Of a DNA stretch of 64,000 nt, positions 8,246-19,154 are shown one piece after another. Location of the stretch: contig NC_009445.1 in the NCBI RefSeq assembly GCF_000026145.1, forward strand, positions 1,426,001 to 1,490,000, written 5' to 3'. Below the pieces are notes generated by a model that saw only the letters and a list, made by a program, of their open reading frames with translations, searched no databases and had not been told where the DNA came from. A program made the position numbers and the translations under genes. Source of the DNA: Bradyrhizobium sp. ORS 278. GTDB taxonomy: Bacteria; Pseudomonadota; Alphaproteobacteria; Rhizobiales; Xanthobacteraceae. How positions within the stretch are numbered: position 1 is the stretch's first letter; each line of letters begins with the position of its first letter.

Positions 8246-9586
8246 ATGAATGCCTCGTATACGACCCTGGTGGACGACATCGCCGAGGACATCGCGCAAG
8301 GCCGGCTGAAGGCCGGCGACCGGCTGCCGCCGCAGCGCCAGTTCGCCTATGAGCGAGGAATTGCCGCATCCACGGCAGCCCGCGTCTATGCCGAATTATT
8401 GCGCAGGGGTCTCGTCGTGGGCGAGGTCGGCCGCGGCACCTTCGTCGCAGGCGAGCCGGTGCCCGTGCCACCGTCGTTGCGGCTCGAGGCGTTCGACGGC
8501 CGCATCGATCTCGAGTTCAATTTTCCGACGCTGCCCGATCAGGCGGCGTTGATCGCGAAGTCGCTGGCCGCCTGGCAGCGGCCGGAGAAGCTGGCGCCGG
8601 TGCTGGCGCCGATCACGCAGCGCCGGCTGGTCGAGGCCGGGCGTACCGCCGCAGCTTTTTTCGCGGGCGAACGCTGGCGCCCGCGCGCGGAGAACTTCGT
8701 GTTCGCCGGCAGCGGGCGGCAGTCGCTGGCGGCGGCGATCTCGGCGCTGGTGCCGGTCGGCGGCCGGCTCGGCGTCGAGGCCGTGACCTATCCGATGATC
8801 AAGGGCATCGCGGCGCGGCTCGGCGTCGCGCTCGTGCCGATCGCGATGGACGCCGAGGGCATCCGTCCGGATGCGCTGACGAAGGCGCATCGCACGAGCG
8901 CACTCAATGCAATCTATATTCAGCCAGTAATGCAGAACCCGCTCGGGCTCACCATGAGCGACGCGCGCCGCGAGGAGATCGTGCGGCTCGTCCGCAAGCA
9001 CGACCTGATGATCATCGAGGACCTTGTCTACGGATTCCTGAGCGATCAGGTCTCGCTCGCTTCGCAGGCGGAGGAGCGCGTCATCATCGTCGACAGCCTC
9101 GCCAAGCGTCTCGCGCCGGGCATTGCGGTCGGCTTCCTCTACGTGCCCTCGCATCTGCGCGAGAAATTCGCCGCAACGGTGCGGACGGGCGCGTGGTCGG
9201 TGACCTCGCTTGCGCTGGCCGCGGGCATGGGACTGCTCGCGGACGGCACCGCGGCCGAGATCACCCGGCGCAAGCGTGCGGACGCGCTGGTCCGGCAGGC
9301 GATCGTCGCCGAGTGCCTGGCTGGGCATCGCATCGACGCCGATCCGCGCTCCTATCACGTCTGGCTGCATCTGCCCGAAGGCTGGCGCGCCGAGGCGCTG
9401 ACGGCCGCCGCCGCACGTGCAGGCATCGCGATCACGCCGGCGAGCGCGTTCGCGGTGGCGCATGGCCACTCACCGAATGCTGTCAGGCTCGCGCTCGGCC
9501 TGCCGAGCCATGACGATCTGCGCACCGCCTTGTGGCGCCTCGCCGGCCTCCTGTCGCATCACGACGCTTCCGACATGACGGAGTGA
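8246..9586 (+). CDS. MocR-type regulator (GntR winged helix fused to aminotransferase fold)
   Basis: 446 residues from the ATG at 8246. Residues 1-70 are a GntR winged helix (LKAGDRLPPQRQFAYERGIA, then STAARVYAELLRRGLV). The rest is a fold-type I aminotransferase domain with NPLG near residue 233, IEDLVYGFL, and the PLP-binding Lys in DSLAKRLAPG (about K287). Such proteins usually bind PLP and act as regulators rather than enzymes. The frame is open upstream to 8177, but that would run through the putative operator repeats. It is divergent from DUF1127-phzF. Confidence 0.92.
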   Translation: MNASYTTLVDDIAEDIAQGRLKAGDRLPPQRQFAYERGIAASTAARVYAELLRRGLVVGEVGRGTFVAGEPVPVPPSLRLEAFDGRIDLEFNFPTLPDQAALIAKSLAAWQRPEKLAPVLAPITQRRLVEAGRTAAAFFAGERWRPRAENFVFAGSGRQSLAAAISALVPVGGRLGVEAVTYPMIKGIAARLGVALVPIAMDAEGIRPDALTKAHRTSALNAIYIQPVMQNPLGLTMSDARREEIVRLVRKHDLMIIEDLVYGFLSDQVSLASQAEERVIIVDSLAKRLAPGIAVGFLYVPSHLREKFAATVRTGAWSVTSLALAAGMGLLADGTAAEITRRKRADALVRQAIVAECLAGHRIDADPRSYHVWLHLPEGWRAEALTAAAARAGIAITPASAFAVAHGHSPNAVRLALGLPSHDDLRTALWRLAGLLSHHDASDMTE

Positions 9587-9606
9587 GCACTGCTGCTCTC
9601 ACTGAT

Positions 9607-9676
9607 CGTCATTTCGGGGCAAGGCCGCAGGCCTTGAGCCCGGAATCTCGAGATTGTTGAGCGCCCGGAATGACGT
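9607..9676. repeat. Palindromic intergenic repeat, family C
   Basis: A 70-bp imperfect palindrome opening CGTCATTTCGGGGC and closing GCCCGGAATGACG, with GGCCGCAGGCC inside. The downstream gap between the MocR and amidohydrolase genes holds little else. Relatives lie near 25420-25605. Confidence 0.65.
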
Positions 9677-9719
9677 CGGGCGGAGAATCTGGCGCTGAGG
9701 TTGTGCTCCAAACAGCGCT

Positions 9720-10523
9720 CTAGGCGAGCCCCTGGCCGCGCAACTCGCTCTCGATCTCGCCGAGGATGCGGATCAGCCGCTCCGCCCAGATCTGCTGGCC
9801 CTCGGGCTCGGCGATCTCGTTCTGCCGGATCTCGATGCCTGACGTGATCAGCCCGCGGCCCTCGCCATGCACGGGGATGGTGTAGTCGGTGTTGTCTCCG
9901 ACCGCATAGGGCTGGTTGTCGCCGACCACGAGATCTGGCTCGGCGCGCAGTGCCTTCAACAGCAGCGGCGGCAGCACATTGTCATGCTGATACAGCGTGC
10001 CGATGTGCCAGGGCCTCGCAATGCCGGCGTAGACCGGCGTGAAGCTGTGCAATGCGACGAGGATCGTCGGCCGCCCCTTGGCCTTGCGCGCATCGAGCAT
10101 GGCGGTGATGCGGTCGTGATAGGGATCGAAGATTGCGCGCCGCCGCAGCTCGGCGTCCTCGTGCGTCAGTCCCTCATTGCCGGGAATGGTCGTGCGCTCG
10201 CTGATCATCGGGATCGAGTTGGGCGCCTTCGGCGAGCGGTTGCAGTCGATCACAAGCCGTGAATAGCGCTGCGCCACCAGATGCGCATCGAGCGCACGCG
10301 ACAGCTGCTCGGCGACGCCCGCGATGCCGATGTCCCAGGCGATGTGCCGCTCCAGCTCGCTCTCGGGAAGGCCGAGATCGCCGAGCGCGCGCGGCAGCAA
10401 TCGGCCGTAATGATCGCAGGTGAACACAAGCGCCGAGGCGCCGTCCGCGTTCTGCTCAAAGACCGGCGGAACTTCGTCGCTTTGAAGGAGTCGTGTTGAT
10501 GCGGTCGTGCTCGGTTGCGTCAT
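9720..10523 (-). CDS. N-formylglutamate amidohydrolase family protein
   Basis: 267 residues of the FGase family, which hydrolyses N-formylglutamate at the end of one histidine degradation route; many paralogues act on unknown formyl or acyl amino acids. Matching segments are LVFTCDHYGRLLP at the N-terminus, HIAWDIGIAGVAEQL, LVIDCNRSP, and LVALHSFTP. No hut genes are nearby, so the role in histidine use is unproven. It is divergent from the transglutaminase-like gene across 167 bp. Confidence 0.88.
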   Translation of the reverse strand: MTQPSTTASTRLLQSDEVPPVFEQNADGASALVFTCDHYGRLLPRALGDLGLPESELERHIAWDIGIAGVAEQLSRALDAHLVAQRYSRLVIDCNRSPKAPNSIPMISERTTIPGNEGLTHEDAELRRRAIFDPYHDRITAMLDARKAKGRPTILVALHSFTPVYAGIARPWHIGTLYQHDNVLPPLLLKALRAEPDLVVGDNQPYAVGDNTDYTIPVHGEGRGLITSGIEIRQNEIAEPEGQQIWAERLIRILGEIESELRGQGLA

Positions 10524-10690
10524 GATCAGGTTCGTTGCTCATTCGGGCGCCACGACGAACGACGATTGAGCAGAGGTCAACCTGGATCGGATCGTCGAAA
10601 ACCACGATGATGATTCGATGACGATGCCGGTCCCGGCGGTCGATCACAAGGCCTGATATTGCCAGGCCTGTGCACAGGCGGAAGAGGTGA

Positions 10691-11518
10691 ATGATGGAGA
10701 TCAAGGTCGGGTTCGAGATCGCCTATGCCGCGCCCGCGGCGACCCCGATGGTGATCATGCTGTCGATCCATCCCTCGCGCCGCCAGGACCTCATCGGCAA
10801 CGAGACCATCGTGACCGAGCCGGTGGTGCCGATCAGCTTCTACCACGACAGCTTCGGCAACATTTGCGGCCGGCTGGTGGCCCCGAGCGGCGGCGTCACC
10901 TTTCATGGCAGCGCCATCGTGCGCGACAGCGGGTTGCCCGATGCTGTCGAGCCGAAGGCGCAACAATTGCCGATCGACCAGCTGCCAGACGATCTGCTGC
11001 TGTATCTGATGCCGAGCCGCTATTGCGAGACCGACAAGCTCACCGACGTCGCCTGGTCGCTGTTCGCCCAGGTGCCGGCGGGCTGGGCGCGGGTGCAGGC
11101 GATCTGCGATTTCGTCCACAAGCATGTCAGCTTCGGCTACGAGCACGCCCATCACATGAAGTCGGCGCACGACGTCTATCAGCAGCGCACCGGCGTCTGC
11201 CGCGACTTCGCGCATCTGGCGCTGACCCTGTGCCGCTGCATGGGCATCCCCGCGCGCTATTGCACCGGCTACATGGGCGATATCGGCATTCCGCCGGAGC
11301 CTTATCCGATGGATTTCTCCGGCTGGTTTCAGGCCTATCTCTCTGGCCAGTGGTTCACCTTCGATGCCCGCCACAACACCCCGCGTATCGGCCGCATCCT
11401 GATGGCCACGGGCCGCGATGCCGCCGACGTCGCGCTGTCGACCTCGTTCGGCCGGATGACGCTGACCAAATTCCACGTCGTCAGCGACGAGATCGTGCCG
11501 GCCCGCGGCGCGGCGTGA
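10691..11518 (+). CDS. Transglutaminase-like cysteine protease family protein
   Basis: 275 residues with a transglutaminase-like core: the active-site Cys in RTGVCRDFAHLALTLCR (about C170) and the following GIPARYCTGYMG and WFTFDARHN segments supply the Cys-His-Asp arrangement. The N-terminal beta domain (FEIAYAAPAATPMVIML) is typical of bacterial members. A GGAAGAGG ribosome site precedes ATGATG; either Met could start. The substrate is unknown. It is followed closely by a gamma-glutamylcyclotransferase-like gene, perhaps co-transcribed. Confidence 0.9.
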   Translation: MMEIKVGFEIAYAAPAATPMVIMLSIHPSRRQDLIGNETIVTEPVVPISFYHDSFGNICGRLVAPSGGVTFHGSAIVRDSGLPDAVEPKAQQLPIDQLPDDLLLYLMPSRYCETDKLTDVAWSLFAQVPAGWARVQAICDFVHKHVSFGYEHAHHMKSAHDVYQQRTGVCRDFAHLALTLCRCMGIPARYCTGYMGDIGIPPEPYPMDFSGWFQAYLSGQWFTFDARHNTPRIGRILMATGRDAADVALSTSFGRMTLTKFHVVSDEIVPARGAA

Positions 11519-11555
11519 GCTGGCCTTGGCGCGCCGGTGCGGCTATGCAAGCGCC

Positions 11556-11966
11556 ATGAGCTCCGATACGACCCCTGATCTATTGTTCGTCTACGGCACC
11601 CTGATGCGCGGCTTCGATCATCCGATGGCGCGGCTGCTGTCGGCCCATGCCGATTTCATCGCGGAAGCCAGTTGCTGCGGCCGGCTGTACCGCATCCAGC
11701 ATTATCCGGGTCTCGTGCTCTCGGAGGATGCCGCAGATCAGGTCCAAGGCGAGCTGTTCCGGCTGCGCCAGCCGGAGCCGATGCTGCGCGAGTTCGACAT
11801 GTACGAGGCCTGCGGCGAGGGCTTTGCGCAGCCGACGGAGTATCTGCGCCAGCGCCTCGACGTGACGCTCGCCGACGGCTCGGTTCGCGAGGCCTGGACC
11901 TATGTCTACAATTGGCCGGTCGACGAGGCCTCCCGCATCGCCTCGGGCCGCTTTTTGGCGCCTTAA
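11556..11966 (+). CDS. Gamma-glutamylcyclotransferase (AIG2-like) family protein
   Basis: 136 residues of the GGCT/AIG2 fold, with the diagnostic LLFVYGTLMRGFDHPMA at the N-terminus and the FDMYEACG segment holding the likely catalytic Glu. Family members cyclise gamma-glutamyl amines to pyroglutamate or act on related adducts. The frame is open from 11526, but the ATG at 11556 gives the family N-terminus. It follows the transglutaminase-like gene by 37 bp. Confidence 0.9.
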   Translation: MSSDTTPDLLFVYGTLMRGFDHPMARLLSAHADFIAEASCCGRLYRIQHYPGLVLSEDAADQVQGELFRLRQPEPMLREFDMYEACGEGFAQPTEYLRQRLDVTLADGSVREAWTYVYNWPVDEASRIASGRFLAP

Positions 11967-12074
11967 CGGTCGCCCGCGGCCTGTGAATAGCCCGGACAAG
12001 GCCGAGGAAGTTCACATTTCGTACACGGCTGCCTATATGCGTAAGTCCAGCAGAACAGGACCGCCACACCGCCC

Positions 12075-14081
12075 ATGGCCCGCTTCACGCCCGAATTCCT
12101 CGACGAGCTGCGCGCCCGGCTTCCGGTGTCGGATGTCGTCGGCAAGCGCGTGAAGCTCAAGAAGGCGGGGCGCGAGTGGAAGGGGCTGTCGCCGTTCCAG
12201 CAGGAGAAGACGCCGTCCTTCTACGTCAACGACCAGAAGGGTTTCTATCACGACTTCTCCTCCGGCAAGCACGGCAACATCTTCGACTTCATCATGGAGA
12301 CCGAGGGCTGCTCGTTCCCCGAGGCCGTGGAGCGGCTGGCAGGACTCGCCGGCCTGGCGCTGCCGGTGGCGACGCCGGATGCGGCGCGCGAGGCGCGGCA
12401 ACGCAAGACGCTGTATGACGTGATGGAGCTGGCGGCGAAGTTCTTCGCCGACACGCTGGCCTCCAGGCACGGCGCAAGAGCCCGCGGCTATCTCGCCGAT
12501 CGCGCGATCTTGCCGCAGACGCAGCTTCAGTTCCGGCTCGGCTACGCGCCGCCGGATCGCTTCGCGCTGAAGGAACATCTCGGCGCGCAGGGCGTGCCGG
12601 TCAACGACATGGTCGAGGCGGGGCTGCTCATTGGCGGCGAGGACATTCCCGTGCCGTACGACCGCTTCAAAGACCGCGTGATGTTCCCGATCACCGACCT
12701 CCGCGGCCGCGTCATCGCCTTCGGCGGCCGGGCGATGCAGAAGGACGTGCCGGCGAAATATTTGAACTCGCCGGAGACGCCGCTCTTCCACAAGGGCGAC
12801 AATCTCTACAACCTGGCCAGCGCCCGCCAGGCTGCGCACAACGGCGCGCCGATGATCGTGGTCGAGGGCTATGTCGACGTCATCGCGCTGGTCGCGGCGG
12901 GCTTTGCCGGCGCGGTGGCGCCGCTCGGCACCGCGCTGACCGAGAGCCAGCTGTCCTTGATCTGGAAGATGGTCGACGAGCCGATCCTGTGCTTCGACGG
13001 CGACCGCGCCGGCCAGAAGGCGGCCCATCGCGCCGCCGATATCGCGCTGCCGCTGCTCAAGCCGGGCAAGAGCCTGCGCTTCGCGCTGCTGCCCGAGGGC
13101 CAGGACCCGGACGATCTCGTCCGCTCCGGCGGCCGCGGCGCGGTCGAGGAGGTGCTGAAAATCGCAAAGCCGCTCGCCGAGGTGATCTGGTCGCGCGAGA
13201 TCGAGGGCGGCAGCTTCAACACTCCCGAGCGGCGCGCCGCGCTGGAGGCGCGCATCGGCCAGCTCACCGGCGCCATCGCCGACGAGGTGGTACGCCGTTA
13301 TTACAAGCAGGACCTCAGCAACCGCCTTTACCAAGCCTTCGCCCCTGACGGCGGCCGCAGGTTCAGCCGCGGGTTCGGTGCCGAATCAGGACGCCGGATT
13401 GCCCCGCGCGGTCCCGGTTCCGGACAGCAGGGGCGGTTATCCACAGGGGGCGGCCGCCGCGGCGGTCCGCCATCCACAGGCCCGGCGATGGCCCGCGGCC
13501 CCTATATGGCGGCCAGCCCGCAGCTTGCCATGAGTCCGATCATGCGCGGCCAGCGCTCGGCGATCTCGCGCCGCGAGGCGCTGATCCTGCAATGCCTGAT
13601 CAACCACCCCTGGCTGCTGCACGACCATCTCGAGGAGATCGCAGCGCTCGAGCTCGCCCACCCCGAGGCGCACAAGCTCCGCGCCGCCATCATCGCCGCC
13701 TTCGCCCACGACCACCACCATTCGCCGGATCCCAACGAGCAGGCCGAGAAGATGCGCGCGGACCTCGAAAAGGGCGGCTTTTCCGAGCTTCTTCAACGGG
13801 TTGAGCGGGCGATCACGACGCCTGCGGTGTGGGCCGCCAAGCCCGGCGCGGCGCGCGATGACGTTCTTGCGACATGGCACCAGCTCGTCGCCTTGCATCG
13901 GCAATGGCACTCCTTACTTAGGGAATTGAAGGATGCCGAGCTTGCGTTGGGAGAGGACCCGAGCGAGCCGAACATGGGCTGGTTGAGGGACGTGAAGGCC
14001 AGGATGGCCGAGATGGATGGCACCGAAGCGCTGATCGAAGGCTTCGGGGAACTGTCCGGACGTACCAACCGAAACGTGTAG
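12075..14081 (+). CDS. dnaG: DNA primase
   Basis: 668 residues. DnaG makes RNA primers at the replication fork and partners DnaB. The N-terminal domain (residues 1-100), the TOPRIM catalytic core (VVEGYVDVIAL, then CFDGDRAGQKAA) and a C-terminal helicase-binding domain after a Gly/Arg-rich linker (about 450-495) are present. In the N-terminal zinc-finger domain the usual Cys/His/Cys/Cys ligands appear as Ser39, Gln42, Asp60 and Ser63, so zinc binding is probably lost. rpoD follows 408 bp downstream, the usual neighbour. Confidence 0.97.
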   Translation: MARFTPEFLDELRARLPVSDVVGKRVKLKKAGREWKGLSPFQQEKTPSFYVNDQKGFYHDFSSGKHGNIFDFIMETEGCSFPEAVERLAGLAGLALPVATPDAAREARQRKTLYDVMELAAKFFADTLASRHGARARGYLADRAILPQTQLQFRLGYAPPDRFALKEHLGAQGVPVNDMVEAGLLIGGEDIPVPYDRFKDRVMFPITDLRGRVIAFGGRAMQKDVPAKYLNSPETPLFHKGDNLYNLASARQAAHNGAPMIVVEGYVDVIALVAAGFAGAVAPLGTALTESQLSLIWKMVDEPILCFDGDRAGQKAAHRAADIALPLLKPGKSLRFALLPEGQDPDDLVRSGGRGAVEEVLKIAKPLAEVIWSREIEGGSFNTPERRAALEARIGQLTGAIADEVVRRYYKQDLSNRLYQAFAPDGGRRFSRGFGAESGRRIAPRGPGSGQQGRLSTGGGRRGGPPSTGPAMARGPYMAASPQLAMSPIMRGQRSAISRREALILQCLINHPWLLHDHLEEIAALELAHPEAHKLRAAIIAAFAHDHHHSPDPNEQAEKMRADLEKGGFSELLQRVERAITTPAVWAAKPGAARDDVLATWHQLVALHRQWHSLLRELKDAELALGEDPSEPNMGWLRDVKARMAEMDGTEALIEGFGELSGRTNRNV

Positions 14082-14489
14082 ATCTGCGGCCCGGCGCCCT
14101 GTCGTTGACGAGCACATTCCGGCCCGGCTGGTGTCAGCGGTCACGGGCCCGCGCGAAAAGACTCGCCAAATCCATGGTTTGGCTGCAAAAACAGGGTTAA
14201 TCGAAGTTTAAGAGGTCCGGGGCATTTTCTGCAGCAGATGGGTTGGTTTCGCTGTCGGACACCCGCGCTCTTCCCGAGCGCCGGATTCGATTGCAAAACC
14301 GGTATCGCTTTTGCAAGAAACGCGCGCCGGTCCAAAACGGGACGACACCAGCGACAGATCTAGAGGGTGGCGACGTGAGATGTGCGCCGCCCTTTCCGCG
14401 TCGAGAACAGTTTGAGTAGAGCAGGCGGGCGCCGCGATGCCAAGGGCGAAGATGCCACGGGCGAAGCGGGCGCGTTTCGGGAGCAATGA
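14082..14489. other. Intergenic region upstream of rpoD
   Basis: A 408-bp gap between dnaG and rpoD. It contains no credible ORF, tRNA or hairpin with a T-run. A somewhat AT-richer stretch (about 14160-14340) could hold the rpoD promoters, but I cannot assign -35/-10 boxes with confidence. Confidence 0.5.
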
Positions 14490-16601
<2,112 letters not shown>

Positions 16602-16617
16602 TCGACGCATTAGCTGT

Positions 16618-16645
16618 CATTGCCGGGCTTGACCCGGCAATCCAT
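16618..16645. repeat. Short palindrome after rpoD
   Basis: CATTGCCGGGCTTGACCCGGCAATC forms a stem and resembles one arm of the family C repeats. It lies just before the rpoD terminator. Confidence 0.5.
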
Positions 16646-16655
16646 CAGAACAACG

Positions 16656-16683
16656 CGGCGAACCGAAGGTTCGCCGTTTTTTT
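16656..16683 (+). terminator. Rho-independent terminator of rpoD
   Basis: A perfect 9-bp stem CGGCGAACC / GGTTCGCCG with a GAA loop is followed by seven T (16677-16683). Confidence 0.92.
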
Positions 16684-16712
16684 ATGGCCAATGAACACTC
16701 GACAACTCTTGC

Positions 16713-17000
16713 CTAACAATCGTGCCTGGTCTTCCACCGAAGCTCGAATTCCTCTCGCGAAACTTCCTCGGCCACGAACTCAGGGGCCTGCGCGATCTCG
16801 TCGAGGGGAGGCACAGCAATCTTTCCGAGCCCCGTCCGATCGGTCGCCTCGGTCGCGCTTGCAAAGCCTATGCTGCCGTCCCGAAAGATCTCCAGCTTGC
16901 GCGTTTCGAAGCGATCGCCATCGAGCTCGCTCCAGAGATCGACCGGCTCATCCTCGAGATCGTGCAGCCAGCGCACTCGGATGTAGGCTTTTTCACTCAT
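16713..17000 (-). CDS. DUF6881-like small protein
   Basis: 95 residues from the ATG at 16998-17000 (MSEKAYIRVRWLHDLEDEP). The pattern of a short beta strand ending in W.HD..DEP, then WSELDGDRFETRKLEIFRDG and an acidic C-terminal segment, matches my recollection of the DUF6881 family, whose function is unknown. Base composition is lower in GC than rpoD. It is divergent from a second small gene at 17070. It might be an immunity-type protein, but that rests on neighbours only. Confidence 0.65.
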   Translation of the reverse strand: MSEKAYIRVRWLHDLEDEPVDLWSELDGDRFETRKLEIFRDGSIGFASATEATDRTGLGKIAVPPLDEIAQAPEFVAEEVSREEFELRWKTRHDC

Positions 17001-17069
17001 GCCTGAGATATTGTCGCGACCTCTGTCGAAACACAATGGCCGGTCTCCGGCCGCCAGAGAAGTTCATCC

Positions 17070-17303
17070 ATGTCAAATCTCTTCGCGGTCATGAAGCTGC
17101 TCGACGAACTCCGTCTCAACTTTTTCATCGAGCGGACACGACCGGATTCCATTCGGCTGTCGGTCACCTTGGTCGGCGAGCGGCTGGAAATCGAGGTGTT
17201 CGAGGACGACCATATTGAATTTAGCCGCTTCCGCGGAGACGAGAGCGTGGAAAGCGGCTATGATGAGTTGCTGCGGCTTCTGCGGTCTCAAACGGGCCCA
17301 TGA
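17070..17303 (+). CDS. Small hypothetical protein
   Basis: 77 residues (MSNLFAVMKLLDELRLNFFI...). The alternating pattern with SIRLSVTLVGERLEIEVFED and a final YDELLRLL suggests a compact alpha/beta protein. Similar small proteins accompany toxin and Rhs-type genes in other bacteria, which I know only as a general pattern. It is lower in GC than the core genes and is followed 85 bp later by an NTF2-like immunity-type gene on the same strand. Confidence 0.65.
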   Translation: MSNLFAVMKLLDELRLNFFIERTRPDSIRLSVTLVGERLEIEVFEDDHIEFSRFRGDESVESGYDELLRLLRSQTGP

Positions 17304-17388
17304 TTGGAAGCAGGCCCGCTGCATCCCTTTCGATGCGAGAGGTTGGATCGCGGCAGAGCAGTTTGTCTTGATAGGCCGAGGTGATCGT

Positions 17389-17700
17389 ATGAATCGCGCG
17401 CTGGTGCTGGTGTTGTCGACTGCGGCATCGCTCGGAGCAGCGACCATCGTGTCGCCATGTGCCTTGGCAGATAGCGTGTCGATGAAATCGCCGCAGTTTA
17501 CAGCTGCGCGTATCGCGGAGCGCTATCTCGCGGTTCACTATCCCGCCTTTGATACGATAGCGATGCCGCCGATTGTTGACGACGAGGGAGACGTATGGAA
17601 GGTATCCTACGAATTGCCGCCGAATATGGCAGGTGGAAATCCCGTGATCGTGGTCGAGAAGACGTCTTGGAAAGTTCTTCGCGTCTATCATGAACAATAG
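17389..17700 (+). CDS. Secreted NTF2-fold immunity-type protein
   Basis: 103 residues from the ATG at 17389. Residues 1-27 form a Sec signal peptide (MNRALVLVLSTAASLGAAT..., ending ...CALADS). The mature part, AARIAERYLAVHYPAFD then WKVSYELPPNMAGGNPVIVV and KTSWKVLRVYHEQ, has the pattern I associate with the NTF2-fold immunity domain of polymorphic-toxin systems. A signal peptide would place it in the periplasm, where an incoming toxin could be neutralised. No toxin gene is visible nearby. Confidence 0.65.
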   Translation: MNRALVLVLSTAASLGAATIVSPCALADSVSMKSPQFTAARIAERYLAVHYPAFDTIAMPPIVDDEGDVWKVSYELPPNMAGGNPVIVVEKTSWKVLRVYHEQ

Positions 17701-17882
17701 AATGGGAGTTAAACGTACGTGGTGAGCAAAGGCGCGTGCGCCATGGTTGGCTGGCATCGCCGTCGCGTGCGCCGCGCTTAACGCTAATGACTTTACTTGA
17801 GGTATTGGCAGAGGCGTGCCGCTTGCGGCGTCGTATTGTCTGCTCTGTTAACAAAGTAGTTTGCTCAAAGCTGTTAGATGCA
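17701..17882. other. Intergenic, no recognised feature
   Basis: An AT-richer stretch following the immunity-type gene. I see no credible gene or hairpin before the family A repeat starts at 17883. Confidence 0.5.
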
Positions 17883-18043
17883 GTGCCCTCTCCCCTTGTG
17901 GGAGAGGGCATCTCCGGCCCATCCACGCGTTCGGTTGGGTGAGGGGTATCTTTCAGCGAGTCGAATTCGTCGAGGCATGCCCCTCACCCAACCGAGCTTG
18001 CGGCGCTTTCCCACATGCCCTCTCCCACAAGGGGAGAGGGCAC
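17883..18043. repeat. Palindromic intergenic repeat, family A
   Basis: A 161-bp inverted repeat: the outer arms GTGCCCTCTCCCCTTGTGGG / CCCACAAGGGGAGAGGGCAC are nearly perfect complements, and inner arms GGTTGGGTGAGGGG / CCCCTCACCCAACC repeat the symmetry. The same design occurs at 24241-24402. Confidence 0.9.
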
Positions 18044-18203
18044 AGTCATGGGCGCCGGGCTCGTGGTCACCACGACGCTTCCGACGCTCAGCCACTGTGT
18101 CCGTACTTGTCCGCATCGCTCCGGGAGAAGGCCGAACTTTCCGCTGACATGGCGCAGGGTGCCGCTGCTACGCATGAGGTCCCCCACCGGTCCCCCCCCC
18201 TTC

Positions 18204-19145
18204 ATGCACAACGACAATCCTCCTTCATTCTCATCAAGCGACATCCCAAGCGCCGCGGCCATCTGGCCGCCCCTGCGCCCCTTCATCGCCGCCGAAGCCC
18301 GGCTCGCAACCCGTGCAGCCGAAACACCCCTCACTTCCTTCCTCTACGAATTCCTCCGCTTCGGCGTGAAGCAGGCTTGGGCCTGTCTGTTCGGCGGCAT
18401 CGCGGTGGCGCTGATGCTTCTGACGTGGCGGTTCTACCCGGCGCAGGCGCCGCTCGCGCGTTACGACTTCCTGCTGCTCTGCATGCTCGGCGTCCAGGTC
18501 GCGCTGCTCGCGCTCGGGCTCGAGACGTGGGAGGAGGCCAAGGTCATCCTGATCTATCATCTCGTCGGTACCGCGATGGAGCTGTTCAAGACCGCGACCG
18601 GCTCGTGGATCTATCCCGAGCCGAGCCTGATCCGGCTGGGCGGCGTGCCGCTGTTCTCCGGCTTCATGTATTCCTGCATCGGCAGCTATCTCTGCCGGGT
18701 CTGGCGGCTGTTCGATTTCCGCTTCACCGGCCATCCCTCGCGGCGCTGGCTGATCGGTTTGAGCGCTGCGATCTATCTCAACTTCTTCACCGACCATTAC
18801 GGCCTCGATCTCCGGCTCGTGCTGTTCGGCTGGGCCGCGCTGCTGTTCGCGCCCGCCACCGTGCACTTCAAGGTCTGGCGCGTGCACCGGTCGATGCCGC
18901 TGCTGCTCGGGCTGATCCTGGTGTCGCTGTTCATCTGGCTGTCGGAGAACATCGGCACCTTGTCGCGCACCTGGATCTATCCGGCGCAGGCGCAGGGCTG
19001 GGCGATGGTGTCGCCCGCCAAGCTCGGCTCGTGGGTCCTGCTCTTGATCATCAGCTACACGCTGGTCAGCCTGATCAACCGGCCGCGGGGGATGGACATC
19101 AAGGCAAACGCACACTTGCCGGAGCGCGAGAAGCAAGCCGCGTAG
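18204..19145 (+). CDS. DUF817 integral membrane protein
   Basis: 313 residues from the ATG at 18204. After a short polar N-terminus it has about eight hydrophobic helices with DUF817 signatures: LETWEEAKVILIYHLVGTAM, GSWIYPEPS, YSCIGSYLCRVWRLFDFRF, and a second TWIYPAQAQGW. Function is unknown; the paired SWIYPEP/TWIYPAQ segments suggest two related half-sites in the membrane. The frame is open back to 18015, but that would read through the family A repeat. Confidence 0.88.
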   Translation: MHNDNPPSFSSSDIPSAAAIWPPLRPFIAAEARLATRAAETPLTSFLYEFLRFGVKQAWACLFGGIAVALMLLTWRFYPAQAPLARYDFLLLCMLGVQVALLALGLETWEEAKVILIYHLVGTAMELFKTATGSWIYPEPSLIRLGGVPLFSGFMYSCIGSYLCRVWRLFDFRFTGHPSRRWLIGLSAAIYLNFFTDHYGLDLRLVLFGWAALLFAPATVHFKVWRVHRSMPLLLGLILVSLFIWLSENIGTLSRTWIYPAQAQGWAMVSPAKLGSWVLLLIISYTLVSLINRPRGMDIKANAHLPEREKQAA

Positions 19146-19154
19146 CGCGCTGCC

